Shown: in pieces, positions 33,830 to 45,087 of the stretch
Position numbering within the stretch: the stretch's first letter is position 1
Layout: each line of letters begins with the position of its first letter
Notes under the pieces: model-generated
The model's database searches: none
Told to the model about the DNA's origin: nothing
The model's input: the letters and a program-made list of their open reading frames with translations, nothing else
Program-made: the position numbers and the translations under genes
Origin: Diplocarpon mali
Lineage: Eukaryota > Ascomycota > Leotiomycetes > Helotiales > Drepanopezizaceae
Direction: 5' to 3'
Length of the DNA stretch: 64,000 nucleotides
Assembly: GCA_024741835.1 (NCBI GenBank)
Contig: JAENRP010000042.1
Location: 1 to 64,000, forward strand

Positions 33830-36800
33830 TTATAGCTCTTCTATAGACATAGCAACTTGCTCTAGGTCAACATGACCTGTGGCAGACAGAAAATCAACCA
33901 TCATCTTTGACAGGCTTCCAAGCTTCTTTTCTTTTACTTCCATCTCCAATTCGCGGCTTTTTGTCGCCGCGGTGTCCAAGACGGACTTTGGCACGTTCGC
34001 CAACCGGGCGACATTCAAGCCATAACTGCGGTGAGCAACACCGTCGCCCACTTCGTACAAAAACGTAATCTCCTCGTCGTCATCACCCCCATCCACCTCG
34101 GCCTCGATCTCCTCGACACCACCCTTCCTCCTTGCACTGAATTTCATGTGCACATTCTTCAACTCGCCCTCGAAGGCCTGGGCCACACTCGCCAGACTCT
34201 GGTAGTGCGTGATGAACAGGCACAAGCACCTCTGCTCCCTCACGACCCAATCCAGCACCGCGCCCGCGATGGCCACGCCGTCGTGCGTGCTGGTCCCTCT
34301 GCCCAGCTCATCCAGGATGACCAGGCTCCTGCTCGTGGCGGACCGGAGGATGGAGGAGGTCTCGGAGAGCTCGACTTGGAAGGTACTCTGCGAGGTGAAG
34401 AGCGAGTCCGAGGCGCCCATGCGGGTGTAGATGCCGTCGAGGAGCGTCAGCGCGCAGGAGGTGGCTGGCACGAAGGAGCCGAGCTGGGCGAGGAGGGCGA
34501 TGAGGGCGACTTGCCGCACGTAGGAGGACTTCCCGCCCATGTTCGGGCCGGTGATCAGGAGGGCGTGGGGCGGGGAGGCGCCCAGGGCCGACGGGGCGTT
34601 GGAGAGGGACGTCGAGTTCGGGATGTAGGAGGAGGGGAGCAGTTGCTCGACCATGGGGTGGCGGCCGCCGGTGATGCAGATCTGGGTGTGTGGCGATGTG
34701 AGGAAGGTCGGCTTCGTGTAGCCCGGCAGAGCGGCGACGCTCGCGAGCGAGAGCAGGCAGTCGAGCGTGCCGAGGGAGGAGACGGCGTCGCGGAGGGGGC
34801 CGTAGTGTGCGGAGATGGCGGCGAGGAGGGTCTGGAAGGCGCTGTCGCAGGCGGCGGAGAGGGCCTCTTTGTGCTGGTCGCGTTCGCGGAGCATGCGGAT
34901 CACCTCGGGCGTGTGGAAGCGCGAGGCTTTCTTCGTGCCGGACACCTTCGTCCAGGAGGCTGGCACGCGTTTCAGGTCTTGGTTCGAGACTTCGATCAGG
35001 TACTCAATGCCGGCGACGGTTGAGTAGCTGACCTTCTTGTGTTGCCGGAGCGTATCGGTCGCGGCCTCGCGGTGGGCGTCAAGCTCTTGCTCTACGACCG
35101 CGATGCCGAGTTTGTGGTCTGTGATGTCCTCCGTCTCGTGGTCTTCGTGGAAGAAGGCGTATTTGTCGTCCTTGCGGGCGGCCTCGGCGCTGATGGTGTC
35201 GAGGAAGGATATCACCGTCTCGGCAATGGCTGGGAGCGAGGCGATGGCGTTGTTGATCAAGGCGGATTCAAAGGGCGCGTCAGCGGGACCGCGCACGTAG
35301 GAGTATTCGTGGGCTATTCTTTGGAGGGTTTGGAGGGCGGTGAGGAGCTCTGGCCGAGTGCATTTGCCGTAGTAGATCCGGATGAGGCTGCGCTCGAGGT
35401 CGGTCATGATGCTACCGAGGAGCGCAGACAACTTGTCGACTTTGGGAGTCTGGCGGCCGTCTCTGAGTTCTTCGACTGCAGACACCCGTTCTTCAAGCTG
35501 ATTCCGGTCCAGGAGAGGACGACCGACCCACTTTCGCAGGAGCCGTTGTCCGAAGCGAGTTTTCGTCTTGTCGAGAGTCCAAAACAAACTGCCTCTTTCG
35601 GTATAGTCCGTTTGATTCTGATAGATCTCCAAACTCGTCAACGTATTGCCATTCAGTAGCATGTGTGAGCGAGTGCTGAACGATTGGAAGTATTTCGTGA
35701 GATCGAAGACATGTTCCAGCCCATACTCCGTCATATGCTCGATCATGGCCGAGAGACAGAGAGTAACCGGTCCCGGGAGCTTGAGCACCTTGTCCAGGAG
35801 GCTCTGTTCTCGCTCCTTTCGGCTGTCGTTCTCTTGGGCTTTCAACTTCCCGGCATAAAAGCGAGTGACGTGCGAGTGAGACTCGGCCGCCATGGTTTGG
35901 CCGTGCTCTACCCGCTCCACTCGTATGGCATCGCCAAAAACGTTGGTCCTGCTTCCCGACAGATGCTTGACCAGCTTGTCGGTAGCTTTCGTCAAATCCC
36001 CGACGATCAGGAACTCGCACGGCGCAATGTGCAACAGACGTGTCTCCAGCTCGTTCCGCATGAATCCGTCTTCGAACATGTCATAGATGATGTCCCCGGT
36101 TGCCGGCTGGACAGCTAGAATCCCCACTTCAACTTTTTCGTCTGTACCCCATCCCTTGGCTTTGGATTCTGTGACACAGAGCAGATAGCCCGTCGCGGGG
36201 GCTTCTCCTTCGGCCGGCTGTTCAAGGTCATCGATATCGTCGACATACGTGCCTTTCGTGTAGACGTTCGTGAGTTTCCGGGTGAAAGGCGCATTCCTAT
36301 TATCTCCCGCTTTCTTCAGAGCCGCAGTTTCAACCTGTCGAACGACCCCGACTTTCAACCCAGCACCAACCAATCTCTTCGCATGAACCGGCAATCTGTG
36401 CACCGGTATACTAGCCGATGCAAATCGAGTCAGATGAGCCTCCGAAGGGTGCTCATCAAACCTGAATTTTCCTGGTATACACACGATACTCAGAACTTTC
36501 GCAGCGGTCCTGGCATCCTCTCCAAAGAATTTGAATTTGTACCCGACTTCCACAATCAACAGCGTATCCATATGCTTCCGTTTGATCTCCAGGACCTGGA
36601 CTTCCAGAGGAGTCAATTTCCCGGTCTTGGCACCTTTCTTCCTGGTCTTTGCAGCTGGCGCCTCCTCCTCCTCCTCGCCATCATCCTCGTCGCCGTCCGT
36701 CGGCTCGGGCTCGTCATGTCGTCGACCAATCTTTATGCCTCCAATTTTCTGGACCCATTGTCGATGTAACTCTTCCTTTCTCGCTTTCTCGGCCGGGTCC

Positions 36801-37273
36801 ACGTCGTCCAATCCCTGAATTGGGGGCTCGCTGCTGGCAACGGCAAGCTGACTCGAACCCGTGTAAACGAATTTTTCGGTCCGCGGAGATACGATGGGTT
36901 TTGGGGGGCCTGCGGTAGATCTGACATCTGGCGTCGGTGCAGGTTTCGGCGGGCCGAAGAATGCGCTGCTGCCCTCTTCGTCGTCGGCCTTTTTCCGCTT
37001 CGCCACAGGCTCCGTCCCATTGCTGCCTCCATTGGATACATCTGACAATGGTCGCTTGGCCGGTAGCCTCCTTGGTGCTGCAACAGGCTCGCCGTCGTCG
37101 TCGGACCCTGTGTCATCAAGGTCGCCTGCTTTAGCAGCAGCTGGCGGCGAGCTGTGGAGTTGTAATGCAGCTTGCGAAGCCGCGGGAGCCTTTCGAGTAA
37201 AAAAGCTCGATATTGCCGTTTGCTTGCCTTGCGAAGCTTGGGAAGAAGCGGGTGTCGAAGGGGGCTTTCCCAT
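33830..37273 (-). CDS. msh3: DNA mismatch repair protein Msh3
   Basis: Single exon of 1147 residues. The N-terminus carries a PCNA-interacting box QTAISSFF (residues 18-25) in a disordered region, as in Msh3/Msh6. The MutS mismatch-binding domain starts near residue 220 ([15 protein letters not shown] then [11 protein letters not shown]); the Lys/Tyr-type residues fit Msh3 rather than the Phe-x-Glu of Msh6. The connector, lever/clamp and ATPase domains follow. Walker A GPNMGGKS is at 909-916, the S/T-rich STFQVELSE block near 964, Walker [13 protein letters not shown] near 984-995, and the THY switch just after. With Msh2 it forms MutS-beta, which recognises insertion/deletion loops in the nucleus. 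Codon use is GC-rich, which opens long antisense frames. Confidence 0.96.
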   Translation of the reverse strand: MGKPPSTPASSQASQGKQTAISSFFTRKAPAASQAALQLHSSPPAAAKAGDLDDTGSDDDGEPVAAPRRLPAKRPLSDVSNGGSNGTEPVAKRKKADDEEGSSAFFGPPKPAPTPDVRSTAGPPKPIVSPRTEKFVYTGSSQLAVASSEPPIQGLDDVDPAEKARKEELHRQWVQKIGGIKIGRRHDEPEPTDGDEDDGEEEEEAPAAKTRKKGAKTGKLTPLEVQVLEIKRKHMDTLLIVEVGYKFKFFGEDARTAAKVLSIVCIPGKFRFDEHPSEAHLTRFASASIPVHRLPVHAKRLVGAGLKVGVVRQVETAALKKAGDNRNAPFTRKLTNVYTKGTYVDDIDDLEQPAEGEAPATGYLLCVTESKAKGWGTDEKVEVGILAVQPATGDIIYDMFEDGFMRNELETRLLHIAPCEFLIVGDLTKATDKLVKHLSGSRTNVFGDAIRVERVEHGQTMAAESHSHVTRFYAGKLKAQENDSRKEREQSLLDKVLKLPGPVTLCLSAMIEHMTEYGLEHVFDLTKYFQSFSTRSHMLLNGNTLTSLEIYQNQTDYTERGSLFWTLDKTKTRFGQRLLRKWVGRPLLDRNQLEERVSAVEELRDGRQTPKVDKLSALLGSIMTDLERSLIRIYYGKCTRPELLTALQTLQRIAHEYSYVRGPADAPFESALINNAIASLPAIAETVISFLDTISAEAARKDDKYAFFHEDHETEDITDHKLGIAVVEQELDAHREAATDTLRQHKKVSYSTVAGIEYLIEVSNQDLKRVPASWTKVSGTKKASRFHTPEVIRMLRERDQHKEALSAACDSAFQTLLAAISAHYGPLRDAVSSLGTLDCLLSLASVAALPGYTKPTFLTSPHTQICITGGRHPMVEQLLPSSYIPNSTSLSNAPSALGASPPHALLITGPNMGGKSSYVRQVALIALLAQLGSFVPATSCALTLLDGIYTRMGASDSLFTSQSTFQVELSETSSILRSATSRSLVILDELGRGTSTHDGVAIAGAVLDWVVREQRCLCLFITHYQSLASVAQAFEGELKNVHMKFSARRKGGVEEIEAEVDGGDDDEEITFLYEVGDGVAHRSYGLNVARLANVPKSVLDTAATKSRELEMEVKEKKLGSLSKMMVDFLSATGHVDLEQVAMSIEEL

Positions 37274-38534
37274 ATCTTTTTGTTTGTTTGTTTGTTTTCA
37301 GAAAAAGCCTGGAGCTGTTGGCCAACTGATGGGTGACGCGACCTGACTTGACTTGACGCGTAGAGTGATGTACGGATTAGGTAAGCGTGACTCCTTGAGA
37401 CCGCGCGGTTTAGCGACCCGGGACGACTACGAGCTGCTTACCTACCCATTGCACGCAATACACTGACCTTGCAAGGCGCTGGAAATGAGGCAATCTTCCT
37501 CAGTCGCCTCTGGGACACCGACCGGCAATCCAGACCAGAGTGTGAAGAGGAGCTAAGCTACTCGCGAATTTTCTCCCTCTTCCATCAAGCCGTCTGCTCC
37601 CAAAAACGCAGACGCATTCCTCCCGTCACGCTTTCTCTACTGGCATTGAGTCCGGCATCTGCATTGGACATGGAACATCTCGCCGGCCATGGCGGTTCAA
37701 TCCCGAGGACGATTGCTTGAGGATCGCCGACGCCTACGACCCTTTTCATCTCTGCACACCACACCCAGCCGAGGCACGTGGACTCAAGTGACGACGAGGT
37801 CATTCCACTCTAATGGCAAAGCCTTGGATATGACTGTTCCTTCGTCGCGTCTACCGGGTGTTGGGTTTGGAAGCATAGGCTGCACAGATGTCACGTCAAT
37901 GTGGAGCTGGTGCCGTAGTGACGATGCCAATCAAGTCAACCTTTATGGCGCGCTCTTATGCGTCACCACTCGCGGAGGGTCTATTCGCTGGCCTGTGCTG
38001 TCCCTCGATCCGCGTTGTGAGACTGTATGCCTCAAACTCTTGGCAATTGCGACACATCAGACATGTTTGGAGATCTTGTGATGACTGCTCAACGCTTTTT
38101 ATCCGAAACTGATTCGATGTGACGATCTCAATGCTCTGGATGTTTGGTACTGGTTTGGGTGGCTGCCCTCCCTTGCAGCGGACGATCCCCTGCCGTCGCG
38201 ACGGCCCGCCCGTGCCACCACCCCCCGGGCCGCTGACCTTGTCTATATGTACGGCAATACCGCCCCGTGAACATGAAGAACGAGGCTCACGCCATGTCTG
38301 GGTCACTCAATTGAATGCCCAGTTCTCCTCGCCGTCTCTTAATACATCCAGGGTGTCTGGCGGAGGCAGGAACCAGTGGTTCCCGACCTTGACGGGGTCT
38401 TTTGAATTCAGCCATGGTCCGGTGTAAAGGACTGGGTTGGCAGAAAGGTAGGCCGAGGGGACGGTGGGCTAGATGGCCGGATGATTCTTCGTGGTCGATG
38501 GAGTTCTTCTCATCTGCTCAACCCGGCCACCATG

Positions 38535-38942
38535 GTCCTCTTATAGTACCTGTACTATTAGCTATTAGAGCATCAAGGCTGCTGAGTCCTCTTATAGCAC
38601 CTATACTATCAGATATCAGAGCATCAAGGCTGCTAAGTCCTCTTATAGCACCTATACTACTAGCTATTAGAGCATCAAGGCTGCTAAGTCCTCTTATAGC
38701 ACCTGTACTACTAGATATCAGAGCATCAAGGCTACTGAGTCCTCTTATAGCACCTATACTATTAGCTATTAGAGTATCAAAGCCACTAAGTCCTCTTATA
38801 GCACCTGTACTATTAGCTATTAGAGCATCAAGGCTGCTGAGTCCTCTTATAGCACCTCTACTACTAGCTATCAGAGCATCAAGGCTACTGAGTCCTCTTA
38901 GAGCACCTCTACTACTAGCTGTCAGAGTATCAAGAATGCCGC
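38535..38942. repeat. 51-bp tandem array, 8 copies
   Basis: Units begin with GTCCTCTTATAGCACC at 38535, 38586, 38637, 38688, 38739, 38790, 38841 and 38892, each exactly 51 bases apart. Copies differ by a few substitutions but no indels; the last copies diverge most. Because 51 is a multiple of three the array is open on both strands. The plus strand gives a 17-residue unit (LIAPILLAIRASRLLSP) and the minus strand another (GLSSLDALIANSTGAIR). Whether either is translated is unknown. Confidence 0.9.
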
Positions 38943-39364
38943 TTTCACGCGGCACACTTCGCTCGTCGTAGCCGAGCGCCGTTGCCAGTTCCGCCTCATC
39001 ACGAGAGCCAGGAATGGCCCCAGCCCTGCCGGCCCAACGAGCGCCAGCCGCGCGCGAGGAACACGGACGCACGCCCAAGCGGACTCGGAGGGCAGCGCGG
39101 TCTCTGCGGGCGTCCTTCGTGCTGGGCGACAGAGGGGACGCCCCCCGAACAAGGGAAGGTAAGCCGAGCCGCGTGCCGGCAGCGAGAGACCTGCTTCGTC
39201 CTCTGCAGCGCATCCGGGGGGGAGGGGAGGGGGAGAGACTCGAGAGGGTTGCACGTCGGGGGACTCGGGCTGCGCGAGGAAGACAAGGGTGCCAGGCCCA
39301 GTTTCAGACGTCTGCGATGGCACGTATTGTGCGCGGCGAGAGCGCGGCGAGCAGTATGTTGCAG

Positions 39365-39393
39365 CTCCTCCTCCTCCTCTTCCTCCTCCTCCC
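39365..39393 (+). repeat. CTC trinucleotide tract
   Basis: An interrupted run of CTC triplets with one CTT, about 29 bases, visible directly in the sequence. Confidence 0.75.
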
Positions 39394-39981
39394 GCGCCCC
39401 CTGCGACTCGCGCTGATGTGACGACCTCCGACGAAGGCTTGGAGGAGGATGTGGGTTGAACCTCAATTCCCAGGGGGACCCATGGCATCTCGACACGCCT
39501 CCATGGCGGGAATTCTCGTCTGGTAGAAGTCGTGGTCTTGAGCGCGGCGGGCAGTCCGAAAGGCAGCACGTGCGGAGCCGTGACACTGGACCGTCACGTG
39601 CAGTGCGGCGGTCGACCCACCCGTGCCTACGACCGCCAGTCATCTCACCAAGTCCGCCGGTCTACTACCCACCGCCCGTCATCCCCACCAAGTGCGCCGT
39701 ACAGATCAGGACGCTCGCGTTGTCTGGACGCTTGGATAGCTACGATGGCGCCCAGTCCCCAAGGCAGATTGCTGGCCCGGGCTTCTTCGGGGAGAACGGC
39801 GCAAGGGCATCGGGCTCAGGGTCCCTCCATCCCTCCGGAAAGTCTGGGAACTGGCGAGGAGATGCTGGGCCACCGCGCTTCCGTCTGACTTCCGCGCTGC
39901 CTATACCGAGACGATCCCCGCAAATGGCCGTCATCCAGATCGACCCGGCCGGACGGGGGGAGGGCGGGGTCAGTGTGCTCG

Positions 39982-40310
39982 GGACTATGGTACTCGCTTA
40001 CGTGTTTTCGTTTCTGTATTAAACACTTGTTGTGTCTTGGACTATGGTACTCGCTTACGTGTTTTCGTTTCTGTATTAAACACTTATTATGCCTGGGACT
40101 ATAATCCTCACTTATATGCTTTCGAATCTATATTAAATCCTTATTATGCCTTGGACTATAATACTCGCTTACGTGCTTTCAAATCCACGTTAAATACCTA
40201 CTATACCTTGGACTATAATCCTCACTTATATGCTTTCAAATCCACGTTAAATACCTACTTTACCTTGGACTACAACACTCACGTGCTTCCAATTCCACGT
40301 CAAACACCCA
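39982..40310. repeat. 57-bp tandem array, 6 copies
   Basis: The word GGACTA starts units at 39982, 40039, 40096, 40153, 40210 and 40267, each exactly 57 bases apart; the last copy is incomplete. Two sub-types are seen, one with ACTCGCTTACGTG and one with CCTCACTTATATG. From copy 2 onward these alternate, as if a two-unit block had been duplicated. The plus-strand frame is open from 40037 through the array and repeats a 19-residue unit resembling LDYNTRLRAFKSTLNTYYT. Confidence 0.9.
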
Positions 40311-40882
40311 TCCCGAGTGCCGACTCGTCACGACAGGCTCACAGCTGGAGTTGAACAGAGCACAGGACCCCGCTGCCATCACGCCCCCGCGACGCCAATC
40401 CCCCGTTACCGTTCAGCACTGCACAGCATGCAGCCGACCAGGAACCGGCTCCCTCGCTGCGACGCCGCCGCATCTCTTTCCCACCAGTACCCAGTGGCCC
40501 CAGGTGCGGAGCCCGAGACGACAGGCATCTCCTCGCATCGCGGCGCGAGGTGCGAGCAGGAAATTGGTCTTCCCGGTGACCCACGACCCACGACGAGGCC
40601 ACGCTCCGGAGAACCGCGTCCGTCGAGCAGGACGCGAAGGGAGTCCACGAAGCGCTCGGGGCGAGGCCGCGGTTCGCGAGCAGACGGGCGCGCCGAGGAC
40701 TTGACTGGACGCCATGGGGCAATTGGGAGAGCCACTCGCGCGTGATCCTCTGGGAGGAGCGCAGCTACCCGACCGGCCCAGCCACGATGACAGACAGCAG
40801 AGCCAGTGCGGTGCTGTGCAATACGCGTGAGCCGTGAGAGCTCCCAAGGCGTGCAGGGGCCGTGTCTCTCTCCCGAGCATGC

Positions 40883-40960
40883 TTGGCCGGAGCTGGTATG
40901 AGATGTGCTGCACCGTATGGATTGGCCGGAGCTGGTATGAGATCTGCTGCACCGTATGGA
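40883..40960. repeat. 39-bp direct tandem duplication
   Basis: Two adjacent 39-base copies beginning TTGGCCGGAGCTGGTATGAG at 40883 and 40922. They differ at a single base (GATGTG versus GATCTG), which suggests a recent duplication. Confidence 0.9.
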
Positions 40961-41761
40961 TTGCCGTCGCGAAAAAAAGGACTCGGCACATCGACTCGGG
41001 AGTGATTTGAAACAAGGCCGACTCGAGCGGCGCAACGAGAGACTGTGCCCCGGAACATTTCTGTAGGGATAGAGTGAACATCGGTCACGTGGAGGGTCAC
41101 ATGCAAAGCCTTGGCATAGGCCGCATTACTTAACTTCTTTCTCTCCAACTCCTCTTAGAATAAACCAACAATTAAGATACAACCAAGAATCAATTCTTTC
41201 CCCTTGTGCGCGCATACTTTGTGCTACCAACAATTCCCGCCGCGTAAGGAAGGTTCGTCTCATGCAACTGACCTGACTTGTCCCTGCAGGATTGATTATG
41301 GGGGAGGTCGATCAGGGAGAGCATATCAAGGGAGGGGGAGCCTTTGGCTGCATCGTGGAGGGGGGAGAGTGCAGGTCACGAGGCCGAAGACGATGCCCCA
41401 CGGGGCAAATCGAGCAGCTCGGGATGATGCAAGTGAGGTCCCCGGCCGACTGTGCCGTCCTCTGCTGTCCTGTGATGCACGAGACAGGAGGAATTCCCGT
41501 GCACAAGGCCGTCAATCGAGATGGAGATGTGCACCCAGCCCGCTGCTCTCGAGCTGTATCTCGGGTGCGGTCAGGTCGCCGCAAGGTCTCGAGAGCCGCC
41601 GCAAGGCTTCCCCGCCTTCAGACGAGATGCATCGAATTGGGTCCGTCTACACTGGGTCGTCCGATCCGCAGCTATCAGTTCTCGTACCGAGCTGTCAACC
41701 TTTCGCAAGTGGGCGACCGAGGCCAGGTTCTCGCCTCCCACGGCTGGCCAAACGCATGAGA

Positions 41762-41774
41762 GGGGGGGGGGGGG
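41762..41774 (+). repeat. Poly-G run (13 G)
   Basis: A homopolymer of 13 G residues. It is prone to length error in assembly and could form unusual structure. No associated gene was recognised. Confidence 0.8.
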
Positions 41775-42121
41775 ATGATAGGATTATTAACGGGAAATCT
41801 CTCGTTCGGTGACGTGACCACAAGATCATGATTACTTATCTGCATCGAATGTGATTTGCCGTCAAACGTGACTCGAAAGGGATCTGGCCGACGCTTGACC
41901 TGCCGGGATGTCCCCAAGGCCGACTCCGACTTCGTCCATACCACCGCAGGCTGGAAGCGTGGAGCATATCCATCCCGGCAACGAAGATGGTATTCGGCCT
42001 CGAAGCCATCAATCCCATGGACCGGGTGGAAGAAGGCGCTGACAATCGAGGGATCTCCTGTCCTGTAGCTCCTCTCCTGTAGCGGCCGGGCCTTGTCACC
42101 GAAGTCTGCACGTAGGAATGG

Positions 42122-42218
42122 ATCGAGGCATTTTATAGGACCGACTGACTCTATCGAGGCATTTCATAGGACCGACTGACTCTACCGGGGACAATTCCAT
42201 AGGACCGACTGACTCTAT
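42122..42218. repeat. 31-33-bp tandem repeat, 3 copies
   Basis: The word ATAGGACCGACTGACTCT begins at 42135, 42166 and 42199, giving spacings of 31 and 33. The first two units also share ATCGAGGCATT upstream. Confidence 0.85.
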
Positions 42219-42384
42219 ACCGGGTACAGGATTCAATCTCGGCACGGGACACAAAGTGTGGCCCCGCCCATTCTGATGCACTCCGTGGACACCGTACAGA
42301 GTATGCGATTCGGCGTGCTGATCGTTGAGCGGCCTACCCAGACGCGGAGCCATGGCGGCGACCAGCAGATGTTGATCTCTGCGC

Positions 42385-42431
42385 CCCTGAGCCCTTGAGC
42401 CCTTGAGCCCTGAGCCCTGAGCCCTGAGCCT
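42385..42431 (+). repeat. GAGCCCT / GAGCCCTT microsatellite
   Basis: A short run alternating GAGCCCTT and GAGCCCT units, about six copies, read directly. Confidence 0.8.
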
Positions 42432-42930
42432 GCCGATGATGTCAGTTCGACGGGGGTGGGAAGGGGTCAGGTCGCGGAATCACGGCACAAGCAGAGACCA
42501 AGGGGATGGACGGTATCGACGCCGTCGGAGATACACCACGACTGCGCACGAGTGGTGAGGGCAATACTCCGAACTGGCCTTCGAGCTGGAGAGGAAGGGT
42601 GACGAGCTCGAGAGATGATGGCCCATTGTACGACGATTCGGCTCCCGAAGCTCGCGTACGGCGAGTGGCGGATAATAGACGCCACTCCGTCCGACCTGAC
42701 GCGCCGTTTTCATTCGCTCGGATCTCTTTGGCGCGTCGTTTTTCCTTGCAGCCGCACCCGAGCGTGTAGCTATCCAGACGTCGCTCCGCCGGCACGCCAA
42801 CACTCGAATGCTCGACGACTCAGCCATTCTCCGCTCGATGCGCGGCAGGCAAAATAGCAGGTGCCGAGGAGTCGGGTCGGACTGTCAAAAGTCCTCCCCC
42901 TCCCCCCGTCGACAGCGCCCAGCCCATCGG

Positions 42931-42980
42931 CCAATTCCAATTCCAATTCCAATTCCAATTTCAATTCCCGTTCCAGTCAC
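42931..42980 (+). repeat. AATTCC hexanucleotide run
   Basis: About seven units of AATTCC or close variants in a row, immediately followed by the 15-bp array. Confidence 0.85.
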
Positions 42981-42981
42981 A

Positions 42982-43030
42982 CCACCCCCGCTCGAGCCAC
43001 CCCCGCTCGAGCCACCCCCGCTCGAGCCAC
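42982..43030 (+). repeat. 15-bp tandem repeat (CTCGAGCCACCCCCG)
   Basis: Units beginning CTCGAGCCAC occur at 42991, 43006 and 43021, exactly 15 apart, with a partial unit on the left. Confidence 0.85.
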
Positions 43031-43254
43031 ACCCCCTCGCCCCGCCACCTGCCTTTCTTTCCCCTCCACGCCCCCCCTCTTCAGGGATTTGCAGGGTTGT
43101 ACGGGATATGACCGCACCAATAGCCGTGGAGGCGCGTGGAGAGGCCCCAAACTGATGTGCAAATGTTCGACCTCGTTGACGACCAGCTCCTCTGCCTCTG
43201 ACTCTGCCACAACACAACATCTCCCACCTTCGCGGCTCCGGCGACTGCAATTGC

Positions 43255-43284
43255 CATCCCATCACATCCCATCCCATCCCATCG
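43255..43284 (+). repeat. ATCCC pentanucleotide tract
   Basis: About five ATCCC-type units with one ATCAC interruption, read directly. Confidence 0.75.
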
Positions 43285-43638
43285 CAGTCTCGCTCTCCCA
43301 CCGACCTCGGCACTCTGCGAACATCAGAGGAGCCGTGATCACGCTGCCAACACGCACCGCTGGCCTTCCAACCACCATCCATCGAGCCATTGTGCCTCCT
43401 CTGTCCCTGGTCCCTCCTCGCGTGCTCGCCCTCGATCTCGACTGCATCCTCGAGATAGGACCGAACCTCACAGTATACACCACGTCAGTGCGCTTCTTGC
43501 AAGTCGCGCCACGAAACCATTTTCAAAGGCACGCAGGCCCGAGCCTTGCTTTCTCTCTACAGCAGCCACGCAGGTACAACAGCTAGACAGAGCCTCTTCT
43601 GCTGGCCTCGTGACACACTCCCCCCGAATAGACACACA

Positions 43639-44265
43639 ATGTCCTCCATCTCGCCGACACACATGCTCTCGATGACGACCTCCTGCACCTCCTCCTTACA
43701 CGAAGACGGTGGCTACCCCAATCCGCATCCGCAACCAGCAAGCAACGACACCTCGCCCAAGCGCCCGAGGCTACATTCGCGCAAGAGCAGCGGGACCATC
43801 ATTGTACCGCGCGAGCACCCGCGCGTCGAGCTGAAGGAGGGCGACGAGGTTTTCGATGCGGATGATGCGCGGGCTATGAGCCCGCGGAGGAGTAGCCAGG
43901 ATCTGGAGAAGATGAGCGAGGATGCCAAATTGCAGCTGAACGAGTACGTATCTCCCTGCTTCAAAACACCCAATGGAACCTTTCCCTCTCGCACGCCCGA
44001 TTGTCAAATCGATCCAAACCTCAGCACAAACTCGCTCCCAGCTTCCTAAATCGAAATGGTCATGCGGGGACTGACTGTCGATCTCCACAGGCATGCCAAG
44101 ATCCTTCAGAAATCGCTCTTAGAAATTTTCAACCGTATCGAGGCCGTGAAGGAAGAGCACGACAAGCTGGACAGCAATAATAAGTTCTTGCAGAAGTACA
44201 TCGGAGACCTGATGTCGACGTCCAAGATAACGGCTACCGGCGCCGCCGGGAGTCGCAAGAAATAA
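43639..44265 (+). CDS. Short coiled-coil (SCOC-like) protein
   Basis: Two exons (43639..43943, 44091..44265) encode 159 residues. The N-terminal ~95 residues are Ser/Pro/charged and likely disordered. From residue ~100 an amphipathic helix runs through LQLNEHAKILQKSLLEIF and VKEEHDKLDSNNKFLQKYI. This matches the short coiled-coil (SCOC) family, whose animal member works at the Golgi with Arl GTPases and in autophagy regulation. The conserved helix is created by the splice: exon 1 ends in AAC GA and exon 2 adds G CAT GCC, giving NEHAKI. The 147-nt intron is the longest in this part of the window. Function in fungi is inferred from the family only. The start at MSSIS is the first ATG in frame after the leader. 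Confidence 0.83.
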
Positions 44266-45087
44266 GGAAAAATCCTCGCTACTTGTCTTCCTCCTCTCAT
44301 CCAAATCGGCATTCTCTATTTACCTCGCCTCACCTCGGGCTCCATGATTCGAGAAAAAAAAACCATGGATTTACTACCATGGATTCTGAAAATTTGGAGA
44401 GGCAATGCCGAAGCGAGAGAATGATATCAGTTGTACCAAAACCAACACACACCCGGCCCCCCCCATCAATGACCAGCACAACATCAGCCAAGCAAGGCTA
44501 CATCTTCTGCTAGCTCGGATGGAAACCTTCCATATATCAGGTGAAGGGTCTCAGCATAGCGTGTGGCGTACTGGCCTCGACCCCTCCCCCCCCGGTGATT
44601 GGCTATACAGTTTCTTTCTCATCATCCCCCGTCGATTCGGAGGATGCCGTCGTGGTAATGGCAATCTGGGACTCTTGTGGCATACAGCGATTGGCGTCTT
44701 GTCTTTCTTCAACTTGTTATTTGCTCATTCATACCCGCTCGATGCCAAATACGCTCGATGCAATCACAGCCACAATCATCGAGCTACACGACACACACAA
44801 ACACACACGGAGAGAAACAGGTTGGATAGGCTAGAAGTAAGGATATGCCGATTACAGGAGGATATCGCAAGCAAGGCATGTATTGTACAATAACAATCTA
44901 ATGCTAGCACTTTCATGAATAGACGCTCTTGCATTGAATGGGAGAGTGCCAGTGCGACAGACAAAACCAACTCGTCTCTAACAGATACTGTCGGGGAAAG
45001 ATTCAGGTTTCTATTAAATACTTCGATCCCGCGAGAGGGGTTAGAAGGAGTAACAACATGTGCCAGAAAAGGGTGCGTCAACCCATC
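44266..45087. other. Convergent intergenic stretch, no gene seen
   Basis: About 820 bases between the 3' ends of the SCOC-like gene and the 558-residue unknown gene. A short imperfect CA repeat lies near 44790-44815. ORFs here are short and without family features. Confidence 0.4.

Larger units (their letters stand above)
37274..43638. other. 6.4 kb GC-rich gene-poor stretch dense in tandem repeats
   Basis: I found no recognisable protein family here, although many long frames are open because the sequence is GC-rich. It contains at least six separate tandem repeats: 51 bp x8 (38535), 57 bp x6 (39982), 39 bp x2 (40883), ~31 bp x3 (42122), a hexanucleotide run (42931) and a 15 bp x3 array (42991). 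There are also CTC, GAGCCCT, ATCCC and poly-G runs. The first ~1.1 kb should include the msh3 promoter, and the last few hundred bases the leader of the SCOC-like gene. The contrast with the AT-rich islands elsewhere is marked. Confidence 0.55.

Noticed and set aside
34031..35023. 330-codon plus-strand ORF inside msh3
   Set aside because: It lies antisense to the conserved ATPase and core of Msh3, is made of Gly/Glu/Arg-rich low-complexity sequence, and is explained by GC-rich codon use of the real gene.
38535..40310. Regular arrays considered as CRISPR
   Set aside because: The units are contiguous tandem repeats with no unique spacers, and the genome is clearly eukaryotic.
38922..43586. Many ORFs of 100-240 codons in the GC-rich stretch
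   Set aside because: They overlap on both strands, are Arg/Pro/Ser-rich, and show no family features; they are what stop-poor GC-rich DNA gives by chance.
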